From: a virus
IMG/VR virus record: IMGVR_UViG_3300037504_000445
Coordinates: 1 to 40,330 of that record
Length of the DNA stretch: 40,330 nucleotides
Reading direction: 5' to 3' (one strand)
Position 1 is the stretch's first letter, and each line of letters opens with the position of its first letter. Both the position numbers and the translations under genes were made by a program. Below the pieces are notes generated by a model. That model made no database searches. It worked only from the letters and a program-made list of their open reading frames with translations, and was not told where the DNA came from. Shown piece after piece: positions 7,505-19,300 of the stretch.

Positions 7505-8341
7505 ATGATGGCCTTTCTGGATGCAGCTTCCGGCGCGGAGCCGAACCCGACTCAGCCCGGCGCGAGGACGTTCTTGGATGCCGTAGCTCGCGTTGTGCGG
7601 GCCACGGGCCAGATACCGCCCGCGAGCCTCAGCGCGGAATCTCCGGAGCATGTGCAGCGCGCCATGGCTGCGGTGCAGGATGCATACGAGCGCGTCTATC
7701 ACGCTGCGTTCTGGCAGTTCCGCAGGGTCCACGGATGGCTCACTCTGGAGGACGAGGTTGCGGCCTATGTTCTTCCGACCGACTTCGCCGCTCGCGGCGG
7801 GAACCTGATCCAGATTAGCGACAGCGACTTGAACAACGACGGGACGAACGTGAAGCACCAGGTCACCGGCCCGGTGCGCTACGTGGACTATGAGAGGCTG
7901 CTTCAGATCCAACCGGAATATCGGTTCGCCGAGCGAAGGAATCCGGGCGAGTTGACGGAGCGGCTGCGCGACGCGCGGTGGATTCGGGAGAACAGCGGGC
8001 CGCCGGAGTTGTTCACCATCTACGGAACGTCGCTCATGGTCTACCCGATCCCATCATCTACATCGCTTCCGGATGACTGGTTCCTGACCGTGGCGCTCTC
8101 GTTCCCGTACTATCGGAAGGCCGAGATGCTGCTTGAAGACTCCGACATGATCAACATCCCGTACAACCTCCAGGCCGCGCACCACTTCCTGTCGCTGGCC
8201 TACTACAAGCAATCGCAGGAATACTCCGACTTCCAGGCTGATGAGGCGCGCGGCGAGCGGCAGCTTGCCGAGCAGATCACGGCGATGAACGCGGTCGCCG
8301 GCGACTTGGAGACGGCTTTCGCCGAAGGCTTGATTGGATGA
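7505..8341 (+). CDS. Head-to-tail adaptor (tail tubular protein A-like)
   Basis: This 278-residue protein has an N-terminal helical section (FLDAVARVVRATGQIP, then an ALA/Val-rich helix with AYERVYHAAFWQFRR) and a middle with DEVAAYVLPTDFAA and several Trp/Tyr-rich strands. This layout, helices that join a portal followed by small strands, resembles T7 gp11-type adaptors, and its place just before the tail hub gene matches the T7 order. The C-terminal YNLQAAHHFLSLAYYKQ helix also fits. I chose the ATG at 7505 (another at 7508) since GGGGGCG precedes it; a TTG at 7496 is possible. The assignment is a structural analogy, not a sequence match. Confidence 0.62.
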   Translation: MMAFLDAASGAEPNPTQPGARTFLDAVARVVRATGQIPPASLSAESPEHVQRAMAAVQDAYERVYHAAFWQFRRVHGWLTLEDEVAAYVLPTDFAARGGNLIQISDSDLNNDGTNVKHQVTGPVRYVDYERLLQIQPEYRFAERRNPGELTERLRDARWIRENSGPPELFTIYGTSLMVYPIPSSTSLPDDWFLTVALSFPYYRKAEMLLEDSDMINIPYNLQAAHHFLSLAYYKQSQEYSDFQADEARGERQLAEQITAMNAVAGDLETAFAEGLIG

Positions 8342-8344
8342 CCC

Positions 8345-10420
8345 ATGGCCGGATACCAGGAAATGGCCGATATGCAGCCCATCCGCCTGGGTGGCCTGTA
8401 CACGAACGTAACCCCGATTGCGGGCCTGACTGACAAGGGCAGGCTCGTTCGGAACGTTGACCTTCGGCCCCGCGGCGGCGGCAGGAAGCGCGCGGGGCTT
8501 CTTTGCATCGAGTCCTCCCCTGGGTCCAGGACTTCGCCGCCGCCGGTTGGAGATCCATCTGCGGTGGAGTTCGCCGGCGCCTTGATTCGCCAGAGTGAGG
8601 GCACGCAGTACGCGGTATTCTCCAAGGGCGGGAGGCTCTCTCGCTGGGAGGTGGACGGCGGTTCTGTCTGCCGGGGGGTGTACGCCGGCTTTCAGTCTGG
8701 GCACATCATCAACTCCGTGATGGCGCCGTTCAGCGAGAACGATCCCACCGACATCAACTTCCTCGGTGAATGCCTGTACGCGGTGAACGGTCAGGACGAG
8801 CCGCTGATTTTCACGGGGCTTGGAGCGAGCCAGTTCTCGGATTCTGTGCTTGGCAGCGGCATTTCCGGCGGGACAACCGGGGACCCGATTCAGGTTACGC
8901 TGTCCTCGGCCTCAGATGAGGTCGTGGATGGGAATTGGGTGTGGATCCCTGGGGTCACGGACGACTTCCTTCTTATCTCCAGCCAGCCCTGGAGGGTCGA
9001 GAGGATCAGCGGCACCGAGTTCTACCTGCTGAACTACGACGGGACCAGGGCTTCTTGGCCGGGCACGCAGGCTCCCATCTCTTTGAGTTCTAACGTGTAC
9101 CTCAGCCCGCGCGCTGCCCTGCGGTGGCCGCTCGGGAAGTACGCCACCGACACAACCCGACAGCGCGGCTACCCTGAGCGATGGATCGACCCAGAGGAGG
9201 AGGGTCTTTCTGGCTGGCCCACCGGCACGCCCGACTGGCCGTCCGGAATCGAGTACGTCGGGGAGGGCCTTCAGGCGCGCATGTTCGCGTGGGGCTTCGA
9301 CACCGACCCGGACCGGATCGACTATTCCGAGCTTGGCGTCCCGTACAACTTTCTCAAGAGCGACGTTGATGCCACCGACGAGGCGAGCGCGACCTCGTCT
9401 CCAGGCGTGGATGGTGGGTTCTTCTACTGCCGCCGCGGCGATGGCGACCGCGTGGTTGCTGTCCGGGAGTTTCGCGGCCTCATAGTCGTCTTCAAGACAG
9501 GGAAGACGTACATCTACAGCGGGACGCCGGGGTCTGACGATTGGGGCATCACGCGGACGCTCGACGTGGGCGCGGTGGCCGACCGAAGCGTTGTTCAGGT
9601 CGGGAACATGCTCATGTTCTGGTCCCACGATGGCCCGCGCTCTATCCAGCCGTCGGACGTGTACGGCGACCTTCTCGCGGGGACCCTTGGTTACGAGATC
9701 CTTGATGAGGTGGACCGCGTCACCGGTTCAGCGCGCGGGAACATTCACGCCGTTCACGACAAAGAGAACGAGCGCGTTCTGTGGTTCGTTCCGGCTGACG
9801 GCGCGTCTGATCCCAATTTCGTCTTTGCCTACTACTACCCGGCCACGCCAGAGGCTCGCGGCGAGTGGGCGACTTTCGATGGCCGTTATGCCGAGATGGA
9901 TAGCGTCGCGGTGTTCGACCGAGAGATCGTCTCGACCACGAAGATGGTCGGCGGAAACCAGAACGGCTTCGCCTATCAGATGAACATCGGGTCGGTGGAC
10001 GACTACGATTACAACTCGGAGTCCCAGGAATACGACATCGCGGTCCCAATCGAGATGGCCTATGAGACGTTCTGGCTGAGCCCTGGAGGGGCGAGGATCG
10101 CGGCTCGCGGCCTGAAGGTGACGTTCGTCTACGGAGACAGCGGGGTTGGCAACCTCAGGCTGAAGTATGCCTGGGACTTCGATAGCGAGTGGTCGGACGC
10201 GAGTGACATTCTTCAGCTTCGCCAGAGCGCGGAGGGCGCCTATTGGGACCGAATGATCTGGGACAGCTTCACATGGGATGAAACCGGGCGCGGCATGGCG
10301 AGCCACGCACTGCATGATGTCGGAAGGATTCTCTCGTTGAGAATCGAGGATTCTGGTATCTATGGCCTGGAGATTCTCGCTGTCGTTCTGGACTTGCGCA
10401 TGAAGGGTGATCGAGCGTGA
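8345..10420 (+). CDS. Tail hub / tail tubular protein B-like beta-propeller protein
   Basis: The 691-residue product resembles phage tail hub or nozzle proteins of the gp12/P22 gp10 type. It starts with a short segment typical of them (NVDLRPRGGGRKRAGL, near residue 38) and its middle has VVAVREFRGLIVVFKTGKTY and GAVADRSVVQVGNMLMFWS, both typical repeat strands of the propeller (a constant call to a check of a start-up value, then a display line). The last third continues in beta-rich repeats. It would form the tube below the adaptor. Overlap with the next gene is GTGA. Confidence 0.72.
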   Translation: MAGYQEMADMQPIRLGGLYTNVTPIAGLTDKGRLVRNVDLRPRGGGRKRAGLLCIESSPGSRTSPPPVGDPSAVEFAGALIRQSEGTQYAVFSKGGRLSRWEVDGGSVCRGVYAGFQSGHIINSVMAPFSENDPTDINFLGECLYAVNGQDEPLIFTGLGASQFSDSVLGSGISGGTTGDPIQVTLSSASDEVVDGNWVWIPGVTDDFLLISSQPWRVERISGTEFYLLNYDGTRASWPGTQAPISLSSNVYLSPRAALRWPLGKYATDTTRQRGYPERWIDPEEEGLSGWPTGTPDWPSGIEYVGEGLQARMFAWGFDTDPDRIDYSELGVPYNFLKSDVDATDEASATSSPGVDGGFFYCRRGDGDRVVAVREFRGLIVVFKTGKTYIYSGTPGSDDWGITRTLDVGAVADRSVVQVGNMLMFWSHDGPRSIQPSDVYGDLLAGTLGYEILDEVDRVTGSARGNIHAVHDKENERVLWFVPADGASDPNFVFAYYYPATPEARGEWATFDGRYAEMDSVAVFDREIVSTTKMVGGNQNGFAYQMNIGSVDDYDYNSESQEYDIAVPIEMAYETFWLSPGGARIAARGLKVTFVYGDSGVGNLRLKYAWDFDSEWSDASDILQLRQSAEGAYWDRMIWDSFTWDETGRGMASHALHDVGRILSLRIEDSGIYGLEILAVVLDLRMKGDRA

Positions 10421-10941
10421 AGCGGCCGACCTACGAGTGGAAGTACAGCGAGGTGGAGATCCAGCCGGAGGACGCCATGGCGTTCCTGAAGCATCACCGG
10501 CTCATGCCAGACGCGATCTCCGAGGCCGTGTCTGCGTGCGCCCACCTGGCGCGCTGCAAGGTCGTCGAGTTCACGGCCAACGACCACCTGGCCGGCAGGA
10601 TGTTCGTCGGGTCGGATGACGGCGTCGGCGTGGCCTCCCTGGACTTGATCCCCGTTCCAGAGTATTATCGCAGTGTGCCGGAGTTCGAGGAAGCTATTCG
10701 CAGCGCCGTGGCGGAGTTCCTCGCGCCGCTGTTCGAGAACGGAACGAGGCGCGTAACTGCAATCGTTCCAATCAGTAGGAACAGAACGAAGAAGGCACTG
10801 CGGGTTGCGGGTTTCGAGCACGAGGGGCGGATGAAGGACGCGGTCCTTCTGCATCACAAGCCCGACGAGCCGGAGGATGCCTGGGTCATGGGAATGACCC
10901 GGTCGAGGTTCAGCGAGGAGTACGGAAATGGGGCTGTTTGA
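10417..10941 (+). CDS. GNAT-like acetyltransferase-type virion-region protein
   Basis: The GTG at 10417 overlaps the stop of the tail hub gene. The 174-residue product has the C-terminal pattern of a GNAT domain: VTAIVPISRN, then KKALRVAGFEHEGRMKD and a final strand with WVMGMTRSRF. GNAT proteins transfer an acyl group from acyl-CoA to an amine. The classic acetyl-CoA pyrophosphate-binding R/Q-x-x-G-x-G/A loop is not clearly visible, so catalysis is unproven. Proteins of this type occur in the tail or ejection gene block of several podoviruses. It may modify a virion or host protein, which is inference from position. Confidence 0.65.
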   Translation: MKRPTYEWKYSEVEIQPEDAMAFLKHHRLMPDAISEAVSACAHLARCKVVEFTANDHLAGRMFVGSDDGVGVASLDLIPVPEYYRSVPEFEEAIRSAVAEFLAPLFENGTRRVTAIVPISRNRTKKALRVAGFEHEGRMKDAVLLHHKPDEPEDAWVMGMTRSRFSEEYGNGAV

Positions 10942-11596
10942 CGCACTTGTGGGCGCCGGGAGCGGGTTGCTCGCCTCCGGCGGCAATCCCATCGGAGCCG
11001 CGGTCGGTGGCCTCGCGGGGGCCCTTGGCGGTGGCGACCAGACACAGCGGACCACGCGACAGTTGCGCCCGTTCAGCCGGAACGAGCGCCGCGTCGTCGA
11101 GAAGATCCTGGCACAGTATCCTGGCGTGATCGAGGGGATGAGCCGCGGGGAGCGCGACGCCCTGGCCCAGGAGTTCGCGGCCATGATCGAGGAGGAGGGG
11201 CTGGAGCAGGTGGAGCGCACGTTCGACCAGGCGCGAACGGGGATTCGCCAGACGATGGCGCGCACCGGCGGCGGTCCGTCGAGCATCATGTCCTACCAAA
11301 TGGGTGAGCTTGGCCGGCAGGAGGCCACCGCCCGCGCCGGGGTCGGCCGCCAGGCGCGCCTTGCTGGTGAGCAGATCGCCGGTCAGCGCGTCGCCGAGAA
11401 CATGAACCGCTCCCAGACGCTGGCTCAGGCGCTGTCCAACATGCACCAGATTCGCGCCGTCGGCGCCGGGAGCACGACCACGATCCCGAACACGAACCCC
11501 CTGGGCCCGGCGTTCGGCATGATGGGGTACGCCATCGGCGACCCGGAGAGCGCGTTCAACCAGAGTAGCCTCGGGGACATCAACCTTTTCGAGTAG
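10928..11596 (+). CDS. Putative internal virion (ejection) protein A
   Basis: This 222-residue protein begins with an Ala/Gly-rich hydrophobic segment, residues 2-36 (GLFDALVGAGSGLLASGGNP), followed by a long helical part rich in E, Q and R. The N-terminus resembles ejection proteins such as T7 gp14, which enter the host envelope and line a channel for DNA. Its order, directly after the tail tube genes and before two large internal proteins, matches the gp14-gp15-gp16 order. It overlaps the GNAT-like gene by 14 bases. Function is inferred from order and composition. Confidence 0.6.
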   Translation: MGLFDALVGAGSGLLASGGNPIGAAVGGLAGALGGGDQTQRTTRQLRPFSRNERRVVEKILAQYPGVIEGMSRGERDALAQEFAAMIEEEGLEQVERTFDQARTGIRQTMARTGGGPSSIMSYQMGELGRQEATARAGVGRQARLAGEQIAGQRVAENMNRSQTLAQALSNMHQIRAVGAGSTTTIPNTNPLGPAFGMMGYAIGDPESAFNQSSLGDINLFE

Positions 11597-11611
11597 CAAG
11601 GCGGTGCCGCC

Positions 11612-13294
11612 ATGGCCATGTTCGATTCCGCCATGAACAGCCTGTGGGCCGGGATGCAGGCCGGGCTGAAAAACAGGCCGACCCCGCGGGCACCCAGCGC
11701 CGAGCCGCGGCTGACCCTTGAGGCCCAGATGGAGTGGTCGCAATCCCTCCGCGACCGAGTCAGGGAGGTGTCGAGCCCGCAGGACCTGGCCTCCATTCTT
11801 TCGGACATCAACACGTTCGCCCCGCGGCTGTTTCCTGGCGGCGTGGATGATCTTCCGCGTGACCTGCGCCCTGGCCATCTCCAGGCTTCGTTCGGGATCA
11901 ATCCGAACACCGGAACGATGATCCCGGCGCAGGCCCAGCCTGGGGCTGGTGGCACTGAGCCAGCGGCCGCAGCGACCGCATCCGGCGGCCAGCCGGCTGG
12001 CACTGAGCGCACTCAGTTCGGGCCGTTGCAGGGGCCCCCGAGCGAGGGCATCGCCGAACGAGATGCATTCTTCGGCATGACCGATCAGCAGGTCGCCGCT
12101 GCGCGGCGCGCGCCGGACTGGCGCAGGCTGGGCTACGGCAGCAAGAAGGCATACCGCGAAGACCTGAAGGACGCCAAGAGCATCATGAACAACGAGGCGG
12201 CCACCCTGGTCGGGCCGCAGACCGCCGATATGTTCATGAACACGCTCGGGGAACTCTCCGGGGACGCGCCTCCCACGGCTGTGCTGCGGGACCAGGATTT
12301 GTTCCCGCTGGCTATCGCGACGCACCAGACAGCCTTGCAGCAGGCCGGCTTCAGCCAGGACGCAATCGACAGCCGGATCGAGCGCTGGTGGAAGGTTCAC
12401 GACAAGATGGTGGACGGCATGGAGGCGCGCGACGCCATGCAGTCTGCCGAGGCGGAGCGACAGGAGGAGTTGTTCCAGGACATCGCGCTGCTCACCTCCA
12501 GGGTGCTTGGGGTGACCGGTCCGGAGGTGGAGAATTTCGACGACCTGAAGATGGGCAACATGAGCGCCATTCTTGGGTCGGGGCACGGTGACCTTTCGCG
12601 CGTTCTGGTTCACGCCGCAGACCTCGTCAAGAAGGACGGTATGACCCTGCCGCAGGCGTACCAGGCCCTGGCGGAGAAGTTCGCTGGGAAGCTGGATTCT
12701 TGGCCGATTGAGGAGGTGACCGCTGCGGAAAGAAGGGCCGCGCCGAAGCCTTGGCCCAAGAAGTGGCGGGAGGCTTACGATGGCGGTGTGCTGCCGAAGA
12801 AGGGGTACAAGTACGCCATGCGCGACGGCGAGATCATTCAGTATGTGGTCAGGAAGGACGAGGCCGGCAATGCAGAGATCATAGAGCCGCTGACCCGATA
12901 CCTCAACGACCATGATCTCGAAGTCTATCGAACGGCGGATAGCAAGAACGTCAGCCTGGAGAGGGCCGAGGAGATCGTCGCGATGAGGCGCATGGAGGAT
13001 GCGGATCGCGGCGGCCGGCGCGGCCGCCGGCAGCGGCAGGCCGGGCTCGGGGGGCCAGACACGGGCTCGCCGGAGCTTCAGCGCGCAGGCGCGGCGTTCG
13101 ACCGCGCACTCCAGGGGCGCTTCGGGATCGTTCCCGAGGGAGAGTCGCCGCAGCTACAGACCATGGTCGGAGACACCCGGCTCCGTTCGGTGGGCGACCT
13201 GTTGTTCGGCGGGATGTATGACGCCACGCCCCGTGGGCCTCGCGGGGTGGCGCCGAGCGGGGCGGGGCCGCTTGTCGTGCCGCGCCGCAGGTAA
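11612..13294 (+). CDS. Putative internal virion protein B
   Basis: The 560-residue product is mostly helical with several low-complexity Ala/Gly/Pro/Gln stretches (about residues 105-140) and an Arg/Gly-rich run near residue 470 (RGGRRGRRQRQ). No catalytic motif or membrane segment stands out. Its place between the gp14-like protein and the giant gp16-like protein is that of T7 gp15, a tube-forming ejection protein, and the length (T7 gp15 is 747 aa) is compatible. The family is not recognised from sequence. An ATG at 11618 is an alternative start. Confidence 0.58.
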   Translation: MAMFDSAMNSLWAGMQAGLKNRPTPRAPSAEPRLTLEAQMEWSQSLRDRVREVSSPQDLASILSDINTFAPRLFPGGVDDLPRDLRPGHLQASFGINPNTGTMIPAQAQPGAGGTEPAAAATASGGQPAGTERTQFGPLQGPPSEGIAERDAFFGMTDQQVAAARRAPDWRRLGYGSKKAYREDLKDAKSIMNNEAATLVGPQTADMFMNTLGELSGDAPPTAVLRDQDLFPLAIATHQTALQQAGFSQDAIDSRIERWWKVHDKMVDGMEARDAMQSAEAERQEELFQDIALLTSRVLGVTGPEVENFDDLKMGNMSAILGSGHGDLSRVLVHAADLVKKDGMTLPQAYQALAEKFAGKLDSWPIEEVTAAERRAAPKPWPKKWREAYDGGVLPKKGYKYAMRDGEIIQYVVRKDEAGNAEIIEPLTRYLNDHDLEVYRTADSKNVSLERAEEIVAMRRMEDADRGGRRGRRQRQAGLGGPDTGSPELQRAGAAFDRALQGRFGIVPEGESPQLQTMVGDTRLRSVGDLLFGGMYDATPRGPRGVAPSGAGPLVVPRRR

Positions 13295-13308
13295 CGCTAG
13301 GAGACGCC

Positions 13309-16300
13309 ATGGGCGAGAAGCTCGATCCCGCAACCATCGCAGAACTCCAGGCCATGGAGTCCGCCGGCGCTTCGTCTGTCCGGCCCAAGCTGGGCTCCGC
13401 GCGCAAGCCGCGCGCGAACGCGGTTCCGCCGAGCATCATCGCCGAGTTGGAGCGAGTCGAGGCCGCCGGGATGTCCGCCGTGGACACCAGCGCGCCGGCG
13501 TACAAGGCCAAGGTCGCCCTCGCCAACGCGCAGAAGGCGCATGAGCGCGGGTTCACCGACCACCTCGCCAACGCCGGCAAGTCGTTCGTCGGCGCGCTTG
13601 CTTCCATCGCCCCGGACGTGCTTCAGTTCGCCGGGTCCGCCTCTGCGTATCTCGGCGCGCAGAACGTCGGCGAGGCGATCCAGCAGTCGGGCGCGTATTT
13701 GGCTCGCGAGATCGACGAAGCGTTCGGAGTTGAGGACCCGACTCTCGTGGACAAGTTCGCCAGCGCCGGCGGGTTCATGCTCGGTTTGCTCCTTCCTGGC
13801 TCGAAGGTGGCCCGGGCCGGGCAGTTGCTGTCCCGCGGCGCCCCGCGAGCGGTTCAGGGCCTTGCCACGGCGATTCTCGGCGGCGCCGGAGCGGGCGCCC
13901 TTGAGGCGGCCGCGGAGGCCGGCGACCAGGTCGAGCGCAAGGTCCGCGAAGGAATGGACCCGGACCAGGCATTCGAGGATGCGTGGAGGGCGTTCGGGCC
14001 GAACGTCGCTGGCTCCACCATCACGAACCTCCCCCTATTCTCCGGCCTGGGCCGAATCGCCAAGGCGTCCGTTGAGGCGCTGACCGAGGGCGGCCAGGAG
14101 ATGTACCAGGGCTGGCTCGACCAGTGGGTCATGGATGGAGCCGAGGGGGGCTTCGCGCGCGGGTTCGGGAAGACGGTCCAGGAGAATTGGGACACGCAGT
14201 GGGAGGCCGGCGGAATCGGCGGAACGGTCGGCTTCGTCGCCGGGCTGATTCTTGGCCGGAAGACCGGCCGGTCCTTCGACGAGTCGCTGGCCGAGAAGGG
14301 CGGAGACGAGGCGGGGCGGCGCGTCGCCAAGCTGCGCGACGATGCGGCCGAGATGTCGAACGAGGACTTGATCCAGGCGATCAGTCAGATCCAGGCGGAG
14401 GCCCTGGGTGGTGCGGCGGCCCCGCAGGCCATCGAGCACTACGGCGTGCTCATGGAGGAGGCTTCATACCGTCTGGGCGACCAGGCGATCCGCGCGCAGT
14501 CCACGTCCAAGCTCAAGGACATGGCGCGCCACTTCGACGAGAACGCACCGAACCTGAACCCTTCGCAGCAGGGCGTCTACGCCTTCACGGTCACCGAACT
14601 CTATGCTCGCGGAGAGATTTCCAAGGCCGAGGCCGCCATTCACCTCCAGAAGATCGGGATTCCGGAGGGCCGCGTCGATCTCGACAAGATCGAAACCCGC
14701 GAGACGCAGCAGGTGGCCACCCGGGTGAAGCCGCTTCGCGGCCGCTGGGTCGTCGAGAACATCGACACTGGAGAGGCCCTGGCGTCCTTCGACAACCATG
14801 CGGACGCGGTCATGCACATGGAGGGGTTGCAGCGCGGGAGCGTCTCTCACGGCGGCGCAGAGGCCGCCAGGCGGTCCCCGCAGCCGCGGGACCCGGCTGC
14901 ACCCGAGGCCCAGGGCGGGCCGGTCGCGGGGCCCGGCGGCGCGACTGTCGCTTCCCCGAGCAGCAGCGGGGCGCTCGCCGGCGATCTCCGCGACCTGGCG
15001 AAGCTGGGCGACCTGATCCACAACTTCCCGAACCCGCGCGTCGGCCACCTCATCTGGCGGAACCCGGACGGAACGTGGTCCGTCGTCAACGCCACCGAGG
15101 GCGGCTCGGTCGCCGGCGTGTTCGACACGCAGCAGGAGGCCATCGACGCGGTCGAGAACGAGCCCTACTTCATCCCGAACGAGCGGTGGATGGAGTACTA
15201 CAACAACCTCTGGAAGACGCCCGTTGAAGGGGGGCAGGGGCAGGTCGCGCAGGAGGAGCGCACGGAGGTCGGGGAGGGCGCGCAGGCGCCCCAGGACACC
15301 GAAGGAGCCGGGCAGGCCACGCGCGAAGTGCAGGCCCCGCCGGCCCGCCGTCAGCTTCCGGCGCCGCAGCCTGGACAGCAGACCGCCGAAGCCGAGGAGG
15401 CCATCGAGGGCCAGCCGCCGGCCGGGGAGGCTGCGCCGCAAAGCTGGGCGGAGTTCAAGGAGACTCAGCGCGGATCTGGTAAGTCCGGGCTGAAGCCGGT
15501 GAGCTACTTCCAGGATCTCATCCGCAACTTCGACCCCGTTCTGTCGGATCTCGTTCCGTACATTCTCGGGGACCCCATCACGCTTCCCGATGAGCCGGGC
15601 ACCCAGCCCACGGGCGGAATCGCTTCTCCTGAGGACATGGTGTCGTACCAGGAGGCCGTGGACAAGATCATCGAGTGGGTTGAGAGCAAGCCGAGCACGA
15701 TTCCCACCGGTCTGGCTGAGGTTGCCGAATTCACTCAGATGTTGGCGTTCGCGCGCCCCCTGGGGGAGAGGTCGGGCCCACTGACCGAAGCGGAGCAGGC
15801 CCTCTACATCAGAGTCTTCCAGGAGAAGGTCCCTGGCGCGGGCCCAGGGTGGCCGCAGACTATCATTGAGACGGCACACTCTGATAGGCTTTCTGAGGCG
15901 CCGCTCAGGATCTGGCGCCTCACGAAGCAGGTGGAGGGCTACTTCAAGGCCGACGCCAAGGGCAAGTACGATCAGATGCGGCAGCAGGGCATGGTCCCGA
16001 AGCGCGAGGGTGTTCCCGCGACCGCAGAGGACTTTAGCCCGCTGCCCCCGCCCGAGGGCGGGAAGTGGACCGAGAAGGAGAAGGCCGCCGCGCGGCAGGT
16101 CGCCGAACTGGCCCGAAGGTTCGGCGAAGCCTTGGGCATCGACATTCAGTTCTACTACAGCCGCAAGTCGGACAAAGCCGGCTTTGCTATCAGAGAATAC
16201 AACAGCATCTGGATCAATCTCCAAGCGCAGGAAACGCGACAGAGTCCGCAATATGTGATCGCGCACGAAATCTTCCACGCCCTGCATTACCAGTACCCGG

Positions 16301-19300
16301 CCGAGTTCCAGCAGGTTCTGGAGGACATTAAGGGCAGGGTGCCGGAGAGGATGCGCAGGAGCCTTGGGCGCTTAGGATACACGGCCGATGGCATGGACAC
16401 GGAGGTTGCCGCGAGGCTATTGGATCACCGGGCCCAGGGGGCGGAGTTCTGGTCTGCTGTCGTGGACCGCCTTGGGCCGCGGAAGACGCGGTCGTTCCTA
16501 CAGAAGATCCAGAAGGCGCTCGGTGATGCGTTGCGCGCGGTTCGAACGAGGTACTTGTCCCGCGCTTCCCTGCAAGGCGCCCAGGGCATGGAGGAGGTGG
16601 AGACAGAGGTCATCGACAAGGTCCAGGAGCGAATCCTGGACATGATCGAGAAGCAGCTTGAGCTTACCGGCGAGGCGCAGCAGGCGCGCGAATCCGCGGC
16701 TGGCCTGGCCGAAAGTCTGATCGGAAGGGAGTCCAAGCAGGCGGAGTCCATCCAGGAGAGCGCCCGCGAGGATCTGGATAGTTGGATTTCCCGCGGCCAG
16801 GAGGCCGTCCAGAGCCGGGAGACGAAGTCCGGACTGGTCCGCAAGGGCGGCCGGCGAGCGAAGGCGCTCGCCATGGGTCCGTACATGGACGCGAGCATGA
16901 TTGCCACCTCCGGCATCACGAACATGCGGCAGCTTCGCAGTCTTCGCCAGCGGCTGGAGAAGCTCGCCTTCCAGGCGGACTATACGGGCAACGCGCACCT
17001 GGTTGCCCAGCAGATCAAGGAGTTCCTGGAGTCGCGCGGGGAGGCCATTCACCAGCAGACGGCTAACCGCGAGGCGCGGGCGCAGCGCGCCCAAGATGTT
17101 GTTGACGGAACGCTAAGGATGAGGGAAGGCAAGCCTCTGTCCAAGAAGCACGCCAAGGCTATCCTGAAGGATACCCGCGGCGAACTCCCGTCGCGTTTCG
17201 TGGACTATATCGTGGATGAACTCTATCAGCAGGCGATTCGCTTCGGTGGTCGCGGCCGCACCAACAGGCCCAAGATCAACCCCCATTCGGTCAAGCTGAT
17301 CGCCGTGCATAACGACTATAGCCACATGACGGCACTGAGGACGCAGAACGACACGGCCGTCAAGATGGATCAGAAATGGGAGGATGTCCCGCTCGACGAA
17401 CTGCGGAGGATCAACGAGCAGGCCGCAGAGAGCATCGAGGAGAACGTCCGGGCTCAGGGCGGCAAGGCGGCCGACAGATTCTTCCTCGGGCAGGGGAACA
17501 TTCTTCCGTCGTCCGTTTCGCCGGAGCTATACGCCGCCTACGAGATGTCGCTGGCCGAGTTGTCTCACCGGAACGCCGATCCCTACGGATGGGAGGGCCG
17601 GGGCGCCGAGGCGCAGGGCGGCCAGGGCGGGCCCGTGTTCGGCGAGGATGTCGATGTCTCGAAGGACGTTCCGTTCTACATCCGGGACCCCCGCCCAGAG
17701 CCCACCGAGGCGATGGACGGCCGCGACGTGACGCTCGGCACGATGTTCGGCGGTAGTCAGGACATTCTGGCCAACGCGGCCAGGCGGGCCGGCGACGCAT
17801 CGAAGAAGGCTGTGCTGAAGGCCGAGAAGGCGTTCGCCGGGAGGGATGTCGTAAGGCGGCCGGATGACGGGCCCGCCATGACCGAGTCGCTCGACCTTCT
17901 CGTTCAGGCGCGCAAGAACGCTGCGCGACGCGCTGCGGTGTCCGAGAAGTGGCAGCTTGGCTATTGGGACAAGCTGTACAAGACGCACGTCGATGACCTG
18001 CACGGCCTGAAGGTGGTTCTGGATAAGGGCTTCCGCGAGGTCGGGCTACCGACTATCGACGAGATGCCGATGCTGGAGTCCGCGTACCATACCTTGCGCG
18101 GCGTGGTTCGCTCATGGAACGCCTTCGCCGACCGCTTCATTCAGGGCGGCGTTCGGAAGTTCACCAACCCGAACGAGATGCTCAGCGACCGCGGCCTTGG
18201 CGAGATCATGAACGACGAGAAGTACGAGATCGCCAACAACTACGACCAGTTCGGAGAGTACCTGAAGGCGAAGCGTTTCGTCGCCATGGGCAAGGAGCAG
18301 CGCTACGCGAAGCGTCTCGGAACGCCGGAGGCGCGGAAGCGCCTGCGCCTCTCGCAGGCGGTGGTGCAGGAGGCCGAGGCGAAGCACCCGGCGTGGGCCG
18401 AGGCTGCCGGGGAGTTGCACAACTACGCGAACGGGCTCCTGGATTACCTCGTGGACACGGAGATGATGACCGCAGAGGAGGCGGCGAGGATCAAGGAGTC
18501 GGCCGACTTCTACGTTCCGATGAACATCGCCCCGGACCTGCGGAACCCCGGCGCCTTCAGCACGTCGCCGGGCAAGGGCATCCTCCAGCACAAGCCGGTG
18601 AACGAGTTCAAGCGGCTCGTCGAGGGCCACGAGATTTCGCACCCGCTCGAAAGCCTGGCGGCCGCGACGTATCAGATGGTCAACGCGGCCCACATGAACA
18701 TGGGTCGGCGCCGCGTGGCGCAGGCGGTGGCCGAGATCACGTCCATCGACCCCGAGCTTGCCCCGTACATGGGCGAGATCCTCACGGTCGATGACTTCCG
18801 CCAGCCGATGACCAGGACGCGCGGGGAATTGGAGGCCGCCGCCGGAACGAAGCGCCGCCGCAGGTCCGCCGTGCGCCGGAAGCTCAAGGAGTGGGAGGTT
18901 GACGAGGACACGATCCAGGAGGTCCTGGAGGCGTTCGATGATGCTGGCGACGTGATCGGCAACCAGCACAAGAAGCTCTGGTACGTCCAGCTTGAGTTGA
19001 AGAACAACATGGTGGCGTACTTCGACAAGGGCGAGTTCAAGATTCTGAAGATGAACAACCCGGATATGTACGAGGCGTTCCATGCGATGACCGAGAAGCA
19101 GCACAACGCCGTTCTGTCGATGACCGGCAAGCTCACTCGGATGCTCCGCTCCGGCGTGGTTCTGGGCCCGGAGTTCGCCGTCCGGAACCCGATCCGAGAC
19201 ATCTTCTCGGCGTCCGTTCTGGCCGGCAAGGCCATTCGCACCCCCGCGGATGCCGTCAGGTTCCTTGGGCATTGGGGCAAGGGCCTTGCGGCCGCCATGC

